DNA of 64,000 nt from Pandoraea anhela (GCF_902459655.1 NZ_CABPSB010000008.1:186001-250000); one strand, 5' to 3'; shown: positions 23,438 to 32,492, counted from the first letter of the stretch. Notes: a model not told the origin generated them from the letters alone. Made by a program: numbers and translations.

Positions 23438-26203
23438 CTAAACGGCTGACGGCGCGTTTGCCGAAGTACGTCTCTCTGTGAATTCAGTGAGTAAGTCATC
23501 CAAAGAGTATGTTTGCTCTTCTGGCCATAAATGCGACAGACTTGCAAGCCGGTCTGCCACCATTGCTTCGGAAAGAAATCCTCGTTCAGGGACACGTTTC
23601 AACAGCGAATTTGAGATGTCGGTAACGTCTCCAAACAGTCCCCATTTGTCCGCGCCCACCGCTGTCAGTTGGGCGGCGAATGTCCTCTTCAGTGACCGTG
23701 TACCGATTTTTGGCAGACGCTTTGCCGACTGCGCGTCGCCCTCCGATTCTGCGACCCGCGCTGCGACGTTTAGGGCGTGTCGCAACTTTACACGTACCGT
23801 GGCTTGGCTAAGCCCCAAAAGCGCGGCGCCGGGCTTCTGAGAGAAAAGGTCAAATTTCTCGATTTTCGCGGGGCGCATGTTGCTGTACCTAAGCCACTCC
23901 AAAAGCGCAGCGGCGAGTGGCGGTACTGCGTAAACGCTCTGCCTACCTGGGCGGCGCCTGCGGACAAACAGCAGTATGGCCCCTTTATGAATACCTACGT
24001 CAGAGCAGCGAAGTTGTTGGATCTCTGGTATCGAAAGCATTCCGTAAAAGGATAATTTCGCAATGAGCGCGTGCTCCATTGGACATTGTTCTGGGTTTCG
24101 CTCTACTGCACGCCAAAGATACTCGATTTCATCAGGTTTCATTGTCTCCGAATCATGGCCCCGCTCGAATTCGCTTGCTGTCTGAGCGCTCGAAGCTCTA
24201 GGGCGCTCTGTCATAAACGTCTGCAACTCGCGGCTCACCGATGCATATTGCACTCGATGAAGCCAAACGAATAGCGTGCGAACGACGTCCATTACGAAAC
24301 GGATGCTCTGCGGAGATTGCGGCTGCCGAAACGGCCTCCATGCGTGCTGGTTTGGATGCCTTATCCACAGGGCGGTAGGTTGTGGATTCGACAGAAATGC
24401 TTCAAAGGCAAAGAAATCTGTCTTGTCCAGCGAGCTAACAGGTTTACCTCGAGCGACGTATGCCCAATTGACGAGTTTCTCGATGGCATTCGTAAATGCC
24501 CTCTGTGTTTGTGGATTGGCGTCGTATGACCTCAACCATACTCGAATTGCCTGCAAATCATTATTCACAGCTATTAGCGGTGCCATCGGCATTCTGTAGG
24601 TTCCGGAACTGCCATCAAGCGTCGCGCTTGGATTCAACTCGTATAATCGCGCAGGCTCGGCAATTGATATGGCTGACCCCGTCGGAGTCATGCAAATAGC
24701 CCCTTGAGTTTGATCTGCTTCGTCGAGCGCGGCTAGCTGAGAGGCAGCGAGTCGCGTGACTGCCATCGATGTCGATGAGATGAACTTCGTGCAGAAGTCA
24801 GGGTCTGGACATGCAAACGAGTCAGAACATATTGAAATCCAAAGTCTTCCTCGATGTGCGTGCTCGGGACGGGTAAATGCGTAAGTAAGATGAGGGGGCA
24901 GCGGGAATAGTTTCGGGACAATTTGGGGACGAATTTCGTTCAGCAACGCTATCCAGTGGGGGTTCTCTGGGCCCTTGGGCTCCATGCGGAGAATACCCAT
25001 GGTCCATGTATTCACCGAATCTAGATCTGCCAGAAAGCAAAGTGCGCAAAACATGAGCCACGTGGCATCCGTGACCTCGGCTTCGACAGGCCAACGGGAC
25101 ACTTCAAGACGAAGTTCGGTTTTGGGTGCACGCTCGCCAGGAATTATGTCTCTAAGATTCTCGAAGCGAGTTCGCCACACGGCGAAGGCCTTGACTTCAC
25201 TAGTCGTTGCAAATTCCTCGCCGACGCCCAGGGGAGGTTCTGTGGTCATCAGGCGATCTAGGTGACCGCGATTGAATCGAAAGCGATTAAGTCCGAGAGC
25301 CCCCCATAGCCATCGCCTGAACGCCTTATAGAGGACAGCGCGTCGTCGGTCTCTCCGCGCCAGCTCGGGCGGGCTGCATTGTGCGCCTGTAGTTTGAGCC
25401 AGCTTACCCTCAACGACCCAGTGGCGTCTGAGATTGACCGTCGCATCGTCTGGCAATAATAGCGGTTCGACGCTTCTGAGCGTTTGGATTACAGCAATGC
25501 GCCGATACCTCTCGACATCTTCACTAGAACAAACCCACCCGTTAAGGTTGGGCCAATTCGGAGCAATGCGTTCGACGTTAGAGATCCATTGGAGGATTTG
25601 ATCTCCCCGATCAGGCCCTTCCCGTCTAATCTCGTCCGCGGTTTCTGTCAAAAAGCGGAAATGGCCGGCATACCACGCACCACAGGTCGGGCATTGGAAC
25701 GGTGTATCCAGTAGTGCGGGAGTGAGTGCGTAACGCGGCGTCTTAGCGCCGCATTTTGCGCAGGCCTCTTGCAGGACAAAGTGGTGAAAGGGGCACCGTT
25801 GCAACGCCTCTATCTGATGAGTCGGATGATGGAAACCGCTGGCAAGGCAAGCGGCGCAATAGCGAAGATGGTCGGAATTAGCGATGGCGCCGCTTAAAAC
25901 GGAGTTTCTTTGGGAGATGACGCCAGTGAGAGCGTGTGTGGACAGTGGGCCCGATCCTGGGCAGTTCTGCATCCAGCGTCCGTGCAGGAGTTCGCGAGGG
26001 TGGCGGTGGCTGTAGTTGCCGGAAGCAAGTGGGAGGCCAAAAACGGCCCTGCACAGATCTCTCGCTGTAAGGTAGTTCTTGACGCCGAGTTTTGCGAGGA
26101 ATGAATACGCACTCTCTCCTCGCACGCTCCAGTCGTTTGTCCAAATTAGCCCCCCAACGAGCGGCAATTGTGAGGGCGCGCCGAAAACTGACTCAGTCGT
26201 CAT
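23438..26203 (-). CDS. TniQ/TnsD target selector fused to an inactive tyrosine-recombinase domain
   Basis: This 921-residue protein starts with a TniQ domain: zinc-binding CAACLASGFHHPTHQ, CPFHHFVLQEACAKCG and CPTCGAWY lie within the first 185 residues. From residue 534 (GTYRMPMAPLIAVNNDLQAI) it is paralogous to the recombinase at 18046-19734. The catalytic positions are lost: the box I arginine is replaced in GMLSIPEI, HxxRH becomes RSLKR, LRH becomes LFG and the tyrosine is replaced by leucine in SNSLL. It should therefore bind DNA without cutting it. This recalls TnsF, an inactivated recombinase used as a Tn7 target selector, but here joined to TniQ. It overlaps the ATPase gene by ATGA. 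Confidence 0.88.
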   Translation of the reverse strand: MTTESVFGAPSQLPLVGGLIWTNDWSVRGESAYSFLAKLGVKNYLTARDLCRAVFGLPLASGNYSHRHPRELLHGRWMQNCPGSGPLSTHALTGVISQRNSVLSGAIANSDHLRYCAACLASGFHHPTHQIEALQRCPFHHFVLQEACAKCGAKTPRYALTPALLDTPFQCPTCGAWYAGHFRFLTETADEIRREGPDRGDQILQWISNVERIAPNWPNLNGWVCSSEDVERYRRIAVIQTLRSVEPLLLPDDATVNLRRHWVVEGKLAQTTGAQCSPPELARRDRRRAVLYKAFRRWLWGALGLNRFRFNRGHLDRLMTTEPPLGVGEEFATTSEVKAFAVWRTRFENLRDIIPGERAPKTELRLEVSRWPVEAEVTDATWLMFCALCFLADLDSVNTWTMGILRMEPKGPENPHWIALLNEIRPQIVPKLFPLPPHLTYAFTRPEHAHRGRLWISICSDSFACPDPDFCTKFISSTSMAVTRLAASQLAALDEADQTQGAICMTPTGSAISIAEPARLYELNPSATLDGSSGTYRMPMAPLIAVNNDLQAIRVWLRSYDANPQTQRAFTNAIEKLVNWAYVARGKPVSSLDKTDFFAFEAFLSNPQPTALWIRHPNQHAWRPFRQPQSPQSIRFVMDVVRTLFVWLHRVQYASVSRELQTFMTERPRASSAQTASEFERGHDSETMKPDEIEYLWRAVERNPEQCPMEHALIAKLSFYGMLSIPEIQQLRCSDVGIHKGAILLFVRRRRPGRQSVYAVPPLAAALLEWLRYSNMRPAKIEKFDLFSQKPGAALLGLSQATVRVKLRHALNVAARVAESEGDAQSAKRLPKIGTRSLKRTFAAQLTAVGADKWGLFGDVTDISNSLLKRVPERGFLSEAMVADRLASLSHLWPEEQTYSLDDLLTEFTERRTSANAPSAV

Positions 26204-27216
26204 CGCGCGACTCCATAGTTCGACATGGTGGCGGCGTACTTACTCCGCGCGATTGACATCGCCCACGAACTCCGGTCCGACGAGAAATGGGGGGAGTCTC
26301 CCTCGATGTTCGATGACAGAAAGTCGGAGATTGCTCGGCCAATCCAATTCATGCCAATATCACCATCGTCGTCAACTCTATGCCCCCGAACCTTGACGAA
26401 CTCGTCCCAGCAGACTTTGGCCTCTCCTTTCAATCGCCAGCCCCCTGCAAATGCTTCAGGTAGAAAGAATGAAGATATGCAGATTCTGGAACTCGGTGGG
26501 TAACTGAACGTATTAGGGTCGTCGTAACAATTCAGTGTGTCGGCCAAGTCGGCTGACGAACGGATCCCATGAAATGCGTACGGTTTGAGCAAGAAGCGAC
26601 CAATCAGGTCCGTACGCCCTTCGCCCACCAGTTCGTTTCTCAACTGGTTTAGCATCGGATGGGCGAAGAGTACCGTGACTAACTTGACGCCATGTCTCGC
26701 CAAATCGTTGGAGAGGTCACGGAGATGCGTAAAGTCGTCGCGCCGCAAATTCTGGGCTTCGTCGATCAGCATCAAGATGCGATCGCTCCGTTTGCACTGA
26801 GCCGCGTCCAAGAGCAATGTGAATAAACGGATGCGGCGCGCAACCGCTGTGCCTCGATCGGCCTCCCTGTAATTCAGATCCACCAACATGTCCGTGTAAA
26901 GCGCCCGTTCGGTCGCATGATCGTGCTCTTTTGCATTGAACAAGATGCGTGGAACTGACTCAAAATTCTGATTAATCGCGGCATTGATGGCGCGAATTGC
27001 GGATGTTTTTCCGAAGCGGGACTCTCCAAGAAAGCACACGCCTGACTCGTAACGCAGCAGCGCATCTTGTACTACCGAAAATGCCTCTTGAATGGCGTTG
27101 GTCGGAACAACAACGACGTCTTTGGTCAGCGGATGGTCATACAACGTGTCATCACGCAATTGCCGAATCTCGGAAGGAGTCGCGCTTTCAGCAATGTTGG
27201 ATGTGGTGATCCTCAT
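26200..27216 (-). CDS. tniB: Transposition AAA+ ATPase (TniB/TnsC)
   Basis: This 338-residue ATPase has Walker A GESRFGKTSA (about residues 64-73) and Walker B ILMLIDEAQNL (about 147-157), as in TniB and TnsC regulators that connect the target selector to the transposase. The ATG at 27216 has GGAG a few bases upstream; an earlier TTG is less likely. It follows the transposase stop by 13 bp and overlaps the TniQ gene by ATGA. Length is closer to TniB than to Tn7 TnsC (555). Confidence 0.88.
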   Translation of the reverse strand: MRITTSNIAESATPSEIRQLRDDTLYDHPLTKDVVVVPTNAIQEAFSVVQDALLRYESGVCFLGESRFGKTSAIRAINAAINQNFESVPRILFNAKEHDHATERALYTDMLVDLNYREADRGTAVARRIRLFTLLLDAAQCKRSDRILMLIDEAQNLRRDDFTHLRDLSNDLARHGVKLVTVLFAHPMLNQLRNELVGEGRTDLIGRFLLKPYAFHGIRSSADLADTLNCYDDPNTFSYPPSSRICISSFFLPEAFAGGWRLKGEAKVCWDEFVKVRGHRVDDDGDIGMNWIGRAISDFLSSNIEGDSPHFSSDRSSWAMSIARSKYAATMSNYGVAR

Positions 27217-27229
27217 GAGGGGCTCCAAC

Positions 27230-29167
27230 TTACGCCTTCCACGTGACCGGGCGAAGCGTGTGAGTCAGGGGGTGAAGGTCTGGCTCCTCGAGCTTTTTCG
27301 CCATTTTTTGTGGGGCTTCGGCAGTCGGCTGCGCTACTTGGGTTTCGTGCATGAGTTTCGCCAACTGAGTGGCGTGGCGAGAAACGCGGTTCCTCTTCTT
27401 ACGAGCTTGCTCATAGGCTTGGTTAGCCAGCGTTTGCGCGGCAGTTCCGATGGCGTCAGGGGCGTGTCGAACAGCTTCATTCAGGTCGTAGTTTTGTCGA
27501 ATTTTGCGGCGTGTTTCGAGCGGGTGGGAGTGCTTTCCCCATTTGGAATCCTCTGTGATTTTTACTTGGCCGATCGAACAGCCGTTTGGCAAATAAGCCT
27601 CTGCGTATCGTGCGTCGGTCTGAATATGTAGCTGGATTTTATTGCCGATCAGGCTCCATTCCCCACATAGTGCTGCGCTCGTGTATCTCGCATCCAGATA
27701 TTGAACGTACGGACGGCGACCGTCCTTCAAACAACCCCTTACCGTGCATGTGACGACCTCTACCCCCAGTTCAGGGTTCGCTATGTTCGGCGGCGGAAGT
27801 TTAGGCGGTGGAATCGATGCGCCCACCGCGAACTCGCGAAGCAGATCTAGTGGGGACCTGCCACCCAGCGCGCGGTGAGGGTGCGCGTTATAGTTTGCGC
27901 AAATCACGTCGGCCAGATAGATTAACTGCTTATACGTGATGTGCTGCCGTATAGCCTGCTCGACAGGCGATTTACGACGCGCATCGATGCTCGATCCCCC
28001 GGTGGTTGATGGAATTCGATGGAATCCATAACCCTCAAGTGTCTTAAACCACCGCTCAACCAAGTCGTTATGTCCCCAATCCGCCAATGCGCTGTATGAC
28101 AAATGACATCCGTGTCGACGTCGAAGATGCGTTTTGATTGCGCGCGCGTAATGTTGGACAGCATTATCGAGATTGATGATGCAGTGAGAGCACCCACGCA
28201 GTTCCGGTATCAAGCCCGACGGGAAGCCAGCTCCCTCGTCATAGGTTACGCCTGGTACCAACGACGTCATAGGCGTCCACGGGCGATTTGCCTCAATGAA
28301 AGCCTCCTGGATTTTCAGGGCGGAAACCTGGGTGCCGAAGCCAATCGAATAGCCAAGAATGCACCGCGAAGCGGCGTCAAGGTAGGCAATGAACCAGAGT
28401 CGTTGGATGGCTACCGCTTGTGGGCCGATCGGACCATCTAAGACCATACTGCCAATGCAGTTAGTGAGGTGCGCGTCGCATTGGCCGACCACATAAGGAG
28501 TCGTGGCAAACGACACGGACGATCTTTCTGTCCCGAACCTGAGTCTATAAGCTGCATTTCGGCCGAACCGGTTTGCGGCGGCCTCGGAGGCGTTATCGTT
28601 TAGCACGAATGCTACGTATCGAGCAATGGACCGGCGCCCCTGGTCGGCCGTGTTGAACGGGTAATCACTTGCACACATGCCGGCTTCTTTGCATAGCGCC
28701 TGGAATCGCCGCCAAACTGTCTTGCTTGCTGCATTGGCCTCCACGGCACTTCCCTTTGCCCTTCTTCCAAGGATCAAATCATCTAGCGCTGTTCGAATCC
28801 CCGGAAAGGCGTCCAACAAATTTTGGAAAGCACCGCTGAACCCGCGTACATCCCCATTCACAGGTGCACGCCGACGGTATGCTTGGGTCCGCATGTGTGG
28901 CAATATGCCGGCCCAGCCGAAAGGTTGTCCATCTGCGGCGGTCGCCACGCAACGGTTAAACTGCCGGCAGATCGTGTTGCGAGATACGCTGGCTAGGCGT
29001 GCAGCTTCCGAGACGTGGCCCGTTTCGAGGTAATGGGTTAGGCCGACGCGAAGTCGTTCAAATCGTCGGCGCGTCTGGTCGTCGAGCTGATTGACGTCAA
29101 CGTTCCGCCACTGGCTCGCATCGCGCAGCTCAGGCGGGACGGTGCGAAAAGTGTAGAAGCGGCTCAT
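27230..29167 (-). CDS. tniA: DDE transposase (TniA/TnsB type)
   Basis: This 645-residue integrase-core transposase has an N-terminal helix-turn-helix (HVSEAARLASVSRNTICRQF, residues 51-70) and a DDE core: D231 in VVGQCDAH, D334 in INLDNAVQH and E371 in NDLVERWFKTLE. A Mu-type C-terminal beta-barrel follows. It should cut the 3' ends and join them to target DNA. The start overlaps the TnsA-like stop (ATGA). Divergence between D231 and a typical IDAT context is minor; the enzyme looks intact. Confidence 0.9.
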   Translation of the reverse strand: MSRFYTFRTVPPELRDASQWRNVDVNQLDDQTRRRFERLRVGLTHYLETGHVSEAARLASVSRNTICRQFNRCVATAADGQPFGWAGILPHMRTQAYRRRAPVNGDVRGFSGAFQNLLDAFPGIRTALDDLILGRRAKGSAVEANAASKTVWRRFQALCKEAGMCASDYPFNTADQGRRSIARYVAFVLNDNASEAAANRFGRNAAYRLRFGTERSSVSFATTPYVVGQCDAHLTNCIGSMVLDGPIGPQAVAIQRLWFIAYLDAASRCILGYSIGFGTQVSALKIQEAFIEANRPWTPMTSLVPGVTYDEGAGFPSGLIPELRGCSHCIINLDNAVQHYARAIKTHLRRRHGCHLSYSALADWGHNDLVERWFKTLEGYGFHRIPSTTGGSSIDARRKSPVEQAIRQHITYKQLIYLADVICANYNAHPHRALGGRSPLDLLREFAVGASIPPPKLPPPNIANPELGVEVVTCTVRGCLKDGRRPYVQYLDARYTSAALCGEWSLIGNKIQLHIQTDARYAEAYLPNGCSIGQVKITEDSKWGKHSHPLETRRKIRQNYDLNEAVRHAPDAIGTAAQTLANQAYEQARKKRNRVSRHATQLAKLMHETQVAQPTAEAPQKMAKKLEEPDLHPLTHTLRPVTWKA

Positions 29168-29874
29168 ACGGATTTCCCGATTGCGGCGAGCACGCTATCT
29201 TGACTTAGTGGGTTGGAATCGAAATCGTTTGAGCATCCTCCACGAGCAGCTACGCGTAGCGCAGCACCAATGTACGCATCGCTCTCCCCTCCTCTTGCAA
29301 GCCGTATAACGTCGCGAAGCAGAATTTGACGTTTGCTGTCGAGTAGCGTGCAGACTTCAATATGTTCATCCCGAAGTGCGTACCCGCGATAAAGGGAGAG
29401 GCGATGGATGATCTGGATCCAGTTGTGGATCTGAATTCGATTTCGATAAAGGTCTGCTCCGGTGACAGAGCGGTGCATCGCACCGCCAGCAGTTGCAGCT
29501 ACGACGCGCGCTTGCTGGCTATCGATTGGATGTTCTTCCGCATCACGCTCTGCGACGATCAATTGCCACTCGCGATGGCCGTCTCGATATTCAACTTCAG
29601 CCGTCCACGTGAGTTGCTCCACTCGTCCGCCGCAATAGAGTTCGTGGGTTGCTGGCGCGTAATTTGCGTGGACAATTTGCGGATTTGACTCAATCAAGAC
29701 GAAGTATGTGAACTGGTGCAGACCGCTTAGTACCCAGTCTTGGTCGGTCTTGGGGCTGTAGACGTAGTAGAGATTCGCGATTGCTCGTCCGCGCGATTTG
29801 TATGCGGCGGCAAGAGCCCCTCTCATCTGAGTGCCGATGCGACTTGAGGTGACTTTTGATTTTTCTGTTGGCAT
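29164..29874 (-). CDS. TnsA-like protein with catalytic residues apparently lost
   Basis: This 236-residue protein lies where tnsA belongs and begins a TnsA-like pattern, YSPKTDQDWVLSGLHQFTYF, then VLIESNPQIVHANYAP and VEYRDGHREWQLIVAERD. Compared by eye with TnsA, the glutamate of the SELE-type helix is replaced (SGLH), the aspartate region reads TAEVEY and the Q-x-K position reads IVA. All three catalytic positions therefore seem changed. If so, 5'-strand cutting would be absent and transposition replicative. GAGGGAAC lies eight bases before the ATG. The family call depends on position and partial resemblance. Confidence 0.65.
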   Translation of the reverse strand: MPTEKSKVTSSRIGTQMRGALAAAYKSRGRAIANLYYVYSPKTDQDWVLSGLHQFTYFVLIESNPQIVHANYAPATHELYCGGRVEQLTWTAEVEYRDGHREWQLIVAERDAEEHPIDSQQARVVAATAGGAMHRSVTGADLYRNRIQIHNWIQIIHRLSLYRGYALRDEHIEVCTLLDSKRQILLRDVIRLARGGESDAYIGAALRVAARGGCSNDFDSNPLSQDSVLAAIGKSV

Positions 29875-30838
29875 GGCGACGTTCCCTCGTCGATGTTGAG
29901 GAGCAGACGCAAGCCAGTAGAGTCGAATGCGAGCTCAACAAAATGGGAACCTCTCTCCGCGACAGCGCGCAAGCCACCTCCGCCTTGACAAGGTCGAAGC
30001 AACGACCTATTGTCAAAGCGAAGGACCCATGGGCTTAAGGTCTGGTTGAAGTTTTGACGGGCTATGTCGTTCGCGCGACATGGCCCGTTTTCCATTTCAA
30101 TATCTCGTCGTCGAATCTCCTGGCAGCTTACGGTGCGCCCTACTCTTAATCGATAGGTCGGTAAGTGTCAAAAGGCAAGCGGTTTTTATGAGAGAGCCGA
30201 AGTGTTCAAAGCACTACCGACGTTTTCACTAGATGTGGATTTTAGAACCCTCGAATCAGCGTCATCAGGGTTTGAGGGAGGCACCGTGCATGTATGTGTT
30301 TTTGTTTTGGAGAATCGAGGTCTATGCTTGCGGCACTAATCATCAATGCACTTACATGAGCCCAGCAAGTTCCACGGTATTGATCGCCTATCCGAGGCAA
30401 GCGTAGTGTCGTTCGCAACACAACTTGAGAGTCTCGCACTTCAACCTGAGAGGATCGCCCCGTTCTTATCGTGTCGTCGCGAGCTGCGGGCGGCTTGCAA
30501 TACGGCTGGAAGCCCGCCTGGCGTGGCTGCGAGCCGAGGCGAACGCCTGGTATCGGACACCGGATGAATCTCATTCTGGATCGCGAAAACGCGGAAACCT
30601 CTCGATTTGACCGGCGAAAGTCGGCCCACGGAGGGTTGCGAGATTTTTCGTAACCCATTGAAAAAACAGAAATTTGCAGTCTCAAGTTGAACTGCGAATG
30701 ACACGTAGGCGTTGCCGGTCAGCAGTCGACCGGGTGCCGAGGACACGTGATGCCACGCAGGGTCGGATTGCGCTTTCACGAAAGCGCAAACATACGCCCC
30801 GCCTGCCGTGCACTCAGTGGCTCCGCTCCTTTTTCGTT
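29875..30838. other. Long non-coding right flank of the transposon genes
   Basis: This 964-bp stretch contains the tnsA leader and probably the right end of the element. Repeated words TGTCAAAGCG (about 30010), TGTCAAAAGGC (about 30166) and TGTTCAAAGC (about 30201) may be transposase-binding sites. A hairpin at 30059-30086 (ATGTCG/CGACAT with GGGC/GCCC) and a 10-bp perfect hairpin at 30768-30789 are present. No gene with a ribosome site was found. Confidence 0.5.
30768..30789. repeat. 10-bp perfect inverted repeat
   Basis: TTGCGCTTTC and GAAAGCGCAA flank AC. It lies 50 bp beyond the 3' end of the exoribonuclease gene, so it may help end that transcript, although no T-run follows in either direction. 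Confidence 0.55.
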
Positions 30839-31339
30839 TCAGATGAACGCGAAGGCGTTCGCGCGAGCGTCCTGTAGTGCATGATGCTCACCGCCGTTCG
30901 CAGCGATGTACTCGGCAAACCGTATCGGATTGATTTTTAGAAACACGTTTTCATGCTTCCACCCGCTTGGCAGCGGTTCTCCCAACAGTTGGAAGATCAA
31001 CTGGTAGTCACAATCGGAATCGTAGCTGAGCACTGGTTTCGGTTTGATCGGAATCGCACGCAACCAAGCGAGAAGTTCCTCGCGCAATTTTGTCAATGGC
31101 ATGGAGCGGCACGGGACTCTGCCAAGCTGCGGGAGCACCACGTCGCTCACAAAAGCAGTGCATAGCGATCGGTCAAAATCCGAACGTTCCCCATAGAACT
31201 CCCGCCCGTCTTCACTGACGATCGCTATGCTGATCAGTTCTCGGGTCTCAAGCCTGAAATCAGTGAATTCTGTATCGATGAAATAACGCGTCTTCCAGGT
31301 GCTGCGAGGGCCTCGATAGGAGGTATCGGGGAGGAGCAT
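30839..31339 (-). CDS. 3'-5' exoribonuclease, DEDDh type
   Basis: This 166-residue protein fits the small 3'-5' exoribonuclease family related to mycobacterial Rv2179c. Catalytic motifs are visible: FIDTEFTDF near residue 20 (D and E), YDSDCDYQLIFQLL near residue 105 (D) and HHALQDARANA at the C-terminus (H and D). It should degrade RNA or DNA from the 3' end with two metal ions. The ATG at 31339 has GGAGA six bases upstream. It may be the last gene of the element or the first chromosomal gene to its right. Confidence 0.8.
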   Translation of the reverse strand: MLLPDTSYRGPRSTWKTRYFIDTEFTDFRLETRELISIAIVSEDGREFYGERSDFDRSLCTAFVSDVVLPQLGRVPCRSMPLTKLREELLAWLRAIPIKPKPVLSYDSDCDYQLIFQLLGEPLPSGWKHENVFLKINPIRFAEYIAANGGEHHALQDARANAFAFI

Positions 31340-31488
31340 CTTGTTCTCCGTTCGACGGTAAATTGGCCGATGCATCATGGTTGGCGTGCCGCCAAACGAT
31401 CCAGACTTGTTCCGAATCATTTGTGATAGATGCGGTTGAAATCAGTTCGATCATCAGGCGGGTGCGGTGCGCTCACGTGCCAACTATA

Positions 31489-31749
31489 TTACCGACCAAA
31501 GGCGATAAACGGCGCAGCGATTTCCGGCATGTCCTCCCCCGCTGTTCGATAAAAATCACGCAAGTCACGCTCACGCTTTTCGATCACGTCGGGAAGTCGG
31601 GGTTTGCGTTCGTTATGGAGGTGGTCGATAACGTCTCCGACAGTGCCCGTCGCGCGCAGTTCTAGAAGACGGGTCGCCAGCCATGGAAATGAGGTGATGT
31701 GACGTGCATAGGAACACCCCATGAATCGATCTAAAAATGAAAATCTCAT
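31489..31749 (-). CDS. Hypothetical small protein
   Basis: This frame gives an 86-residue protein (77 from the ATG at 31722) with a plausible soluble sequence, including TGTVGDVIDHLHNERKPRLPDVIEKRERDLRDFY. It is not recognised and has no clear ribosome site, so it may not be translated. It sits upstream of the exoribonuclease on the same strand, 150 bp away. Confidence 0.35.
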   Translation of the reverse strand: MRFSFLDRFMGCSYARHITSFPWLATRLLELRATGTVGDVIDHLHNERKPRLPDVIEKRERDLRDFYRTAGEDMPEIAAPFIAFGR

Positions 31750-32205
31750 TCAATTCATGGGGTTGTGTCTTATGTGACACGACGGGTTTTGCTTTGGTCT
31801 CACGCCGGTACCGAACGGCTTCTCATGAACATCGCAACGACTGTCGGGAGTCAGTGACCATCGAAGCACGGTATTTCGTCCTCACGCGTCGGCTACCGGA
31901 CCGATTGCCCTCGTTAAATGACGCATTGTGAAGCTCTTAACCATGCCGGTTTGGTGTGCACACCAAACCGGCGGTGCTACGGCACGACGATCGCCATGGC
32001 GCACAGAACTTCGCAGACGTGCCTGCGGGCAGCGGGATGACCTATCTGTTCCACCCATGCACGAAAGCACTGTGCTGATGACTCGCCCCAGGCCGCCGTC
32101 GACACTATGACAGTTCACCATTTCTCAGTCCGGACTCCTTGAGGGGGCGACGAAAGAGATCGGCCGTATTCGTCATCCAGACGATGGCGCCGGGAGGCTA
32201 GTTAA
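31750..32205. other. Intergenic region with 28-bp palindrome
   Basis: The gap separates the accessory flank from the stress locus. It holds the perfect palindrome at 31945-31972 and the leader of the glycine-zipper gene. I see no gene. Confidence 0.5.
31945..31972. repeat. 28-bp perfect palindrome
   Basis: The half GCCGGTTTGGTGTG is followed directly by its complement CACACCAAACCGGC, with no spacer. There is no T-run, so a terminator is unlikely. A dimer-binding operator or a recombination-type site is more likely. It lies 234 bp upstream of the glycine-zipper lipoprotein. Confidence 0.8.
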
Positions 32206-32424
32206 ATGAAAAACGTCAAATGTATGCTGTCTTTCGGATTCTCCGTGCTTGTGATTGCGTCCAGTTTGAGCGGCTGCGCGGGAATGTCGCGGCGCGGCAC
32301 AGATACCGCCGTAGGCGCAGGTGTGGGGGGCGTGGCTGGCGCAGTGCTGACTGGCGGGAGTGCGGTGGGCACAGTCGGGGGCGCCGTCGTCGGTGGCGTC
32401 GTTGGCAATGTGATCGGAAAATAA
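32206..32424 (+). CDS. Glycine-zipper lipoprotein (OsmB-like)
   Basis: This 72-residue protein has a signal peptide ending in the lipobox LSGC, then a glycine-zipper hairpin (AVGAGVGGVAGAVLTGG ... GGAVVGGVVGNVIGK). Such proteins are outer-membrane-associated and often stress-induced. GGGAGG lies nine bases before the ATG. It opens the stress locus. Confidence 0.85.
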   Translation: MKNVKCMLSFGFSVLVIASSLSGCAGMSRRGTDTAVGAGVGGVAGAVLTGGSAVGTVGGAVVGGVVGNVIGK

Positions 32425-32478
32425 CGCTTGCCGCTCACAAGAAAACCGCCGCAGCGGTGCAGTGTCAGCTTGCGCCAC

Positions 32479-32492
32479 GTCCGATAGCGTAC
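32479..32492. promoter_or_regulatory. GTNCG-N4-CGNAC site upstream of the Nramp-like gene
   Basis: GTCCG-ATAG-CGTAC, 67 bp before the transporter start. One of eleven exact matches to the shared palindrome in this half of the window. Confidence 0.65.

Larger units (their letters stand above)
18046..29874. mobile_element. Tn7-like transposon carrying a TniQ-recombinase fusion (minimal gene span)
   Basis: The span runs from the active tyrosine recombinase to the TnsA-like gene; the real ends lie outside it, probably between 17220 and 18045 on the left and between 29875 and 30838 on the right. The core is four minus-strand genes (TnsA-like, TniA/TnsB, TniB/TnsC, TniQ), joined by ATGA overlaps at two junctions and a 13-bp gap at the third. 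Three cargo genes and a tyrosine recombinase complete it. Terminal inverted repeats and target duplication could not be identified by eye. The left boundary lies close to the chromosomal dif site. Confidence 0.75.

Noticed and set aside
30059-30086. Rho-independent terminator
   Set aside because: The hairpin is good and a short T-run follows on the plus strand, but no plus-strand gene lies upstream of it. It is noted only as a hairpin in the transposon flank.
17401-30300. Terminal inverted repeats TGT...ACA
   Set aside because: Several TGT starts were compared with possible right ends, but none gave a convincing match or a 5-bp target duplication, so no end is annotated.
17220-31900. Integration by Xer recombination into dif (IMEX-type), leaving dif at both ends
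   Set aside because: Only one dif copy was found; no second CATAATG...CATTATG sequence was seen to the right. The transposition genes give a better explanation.
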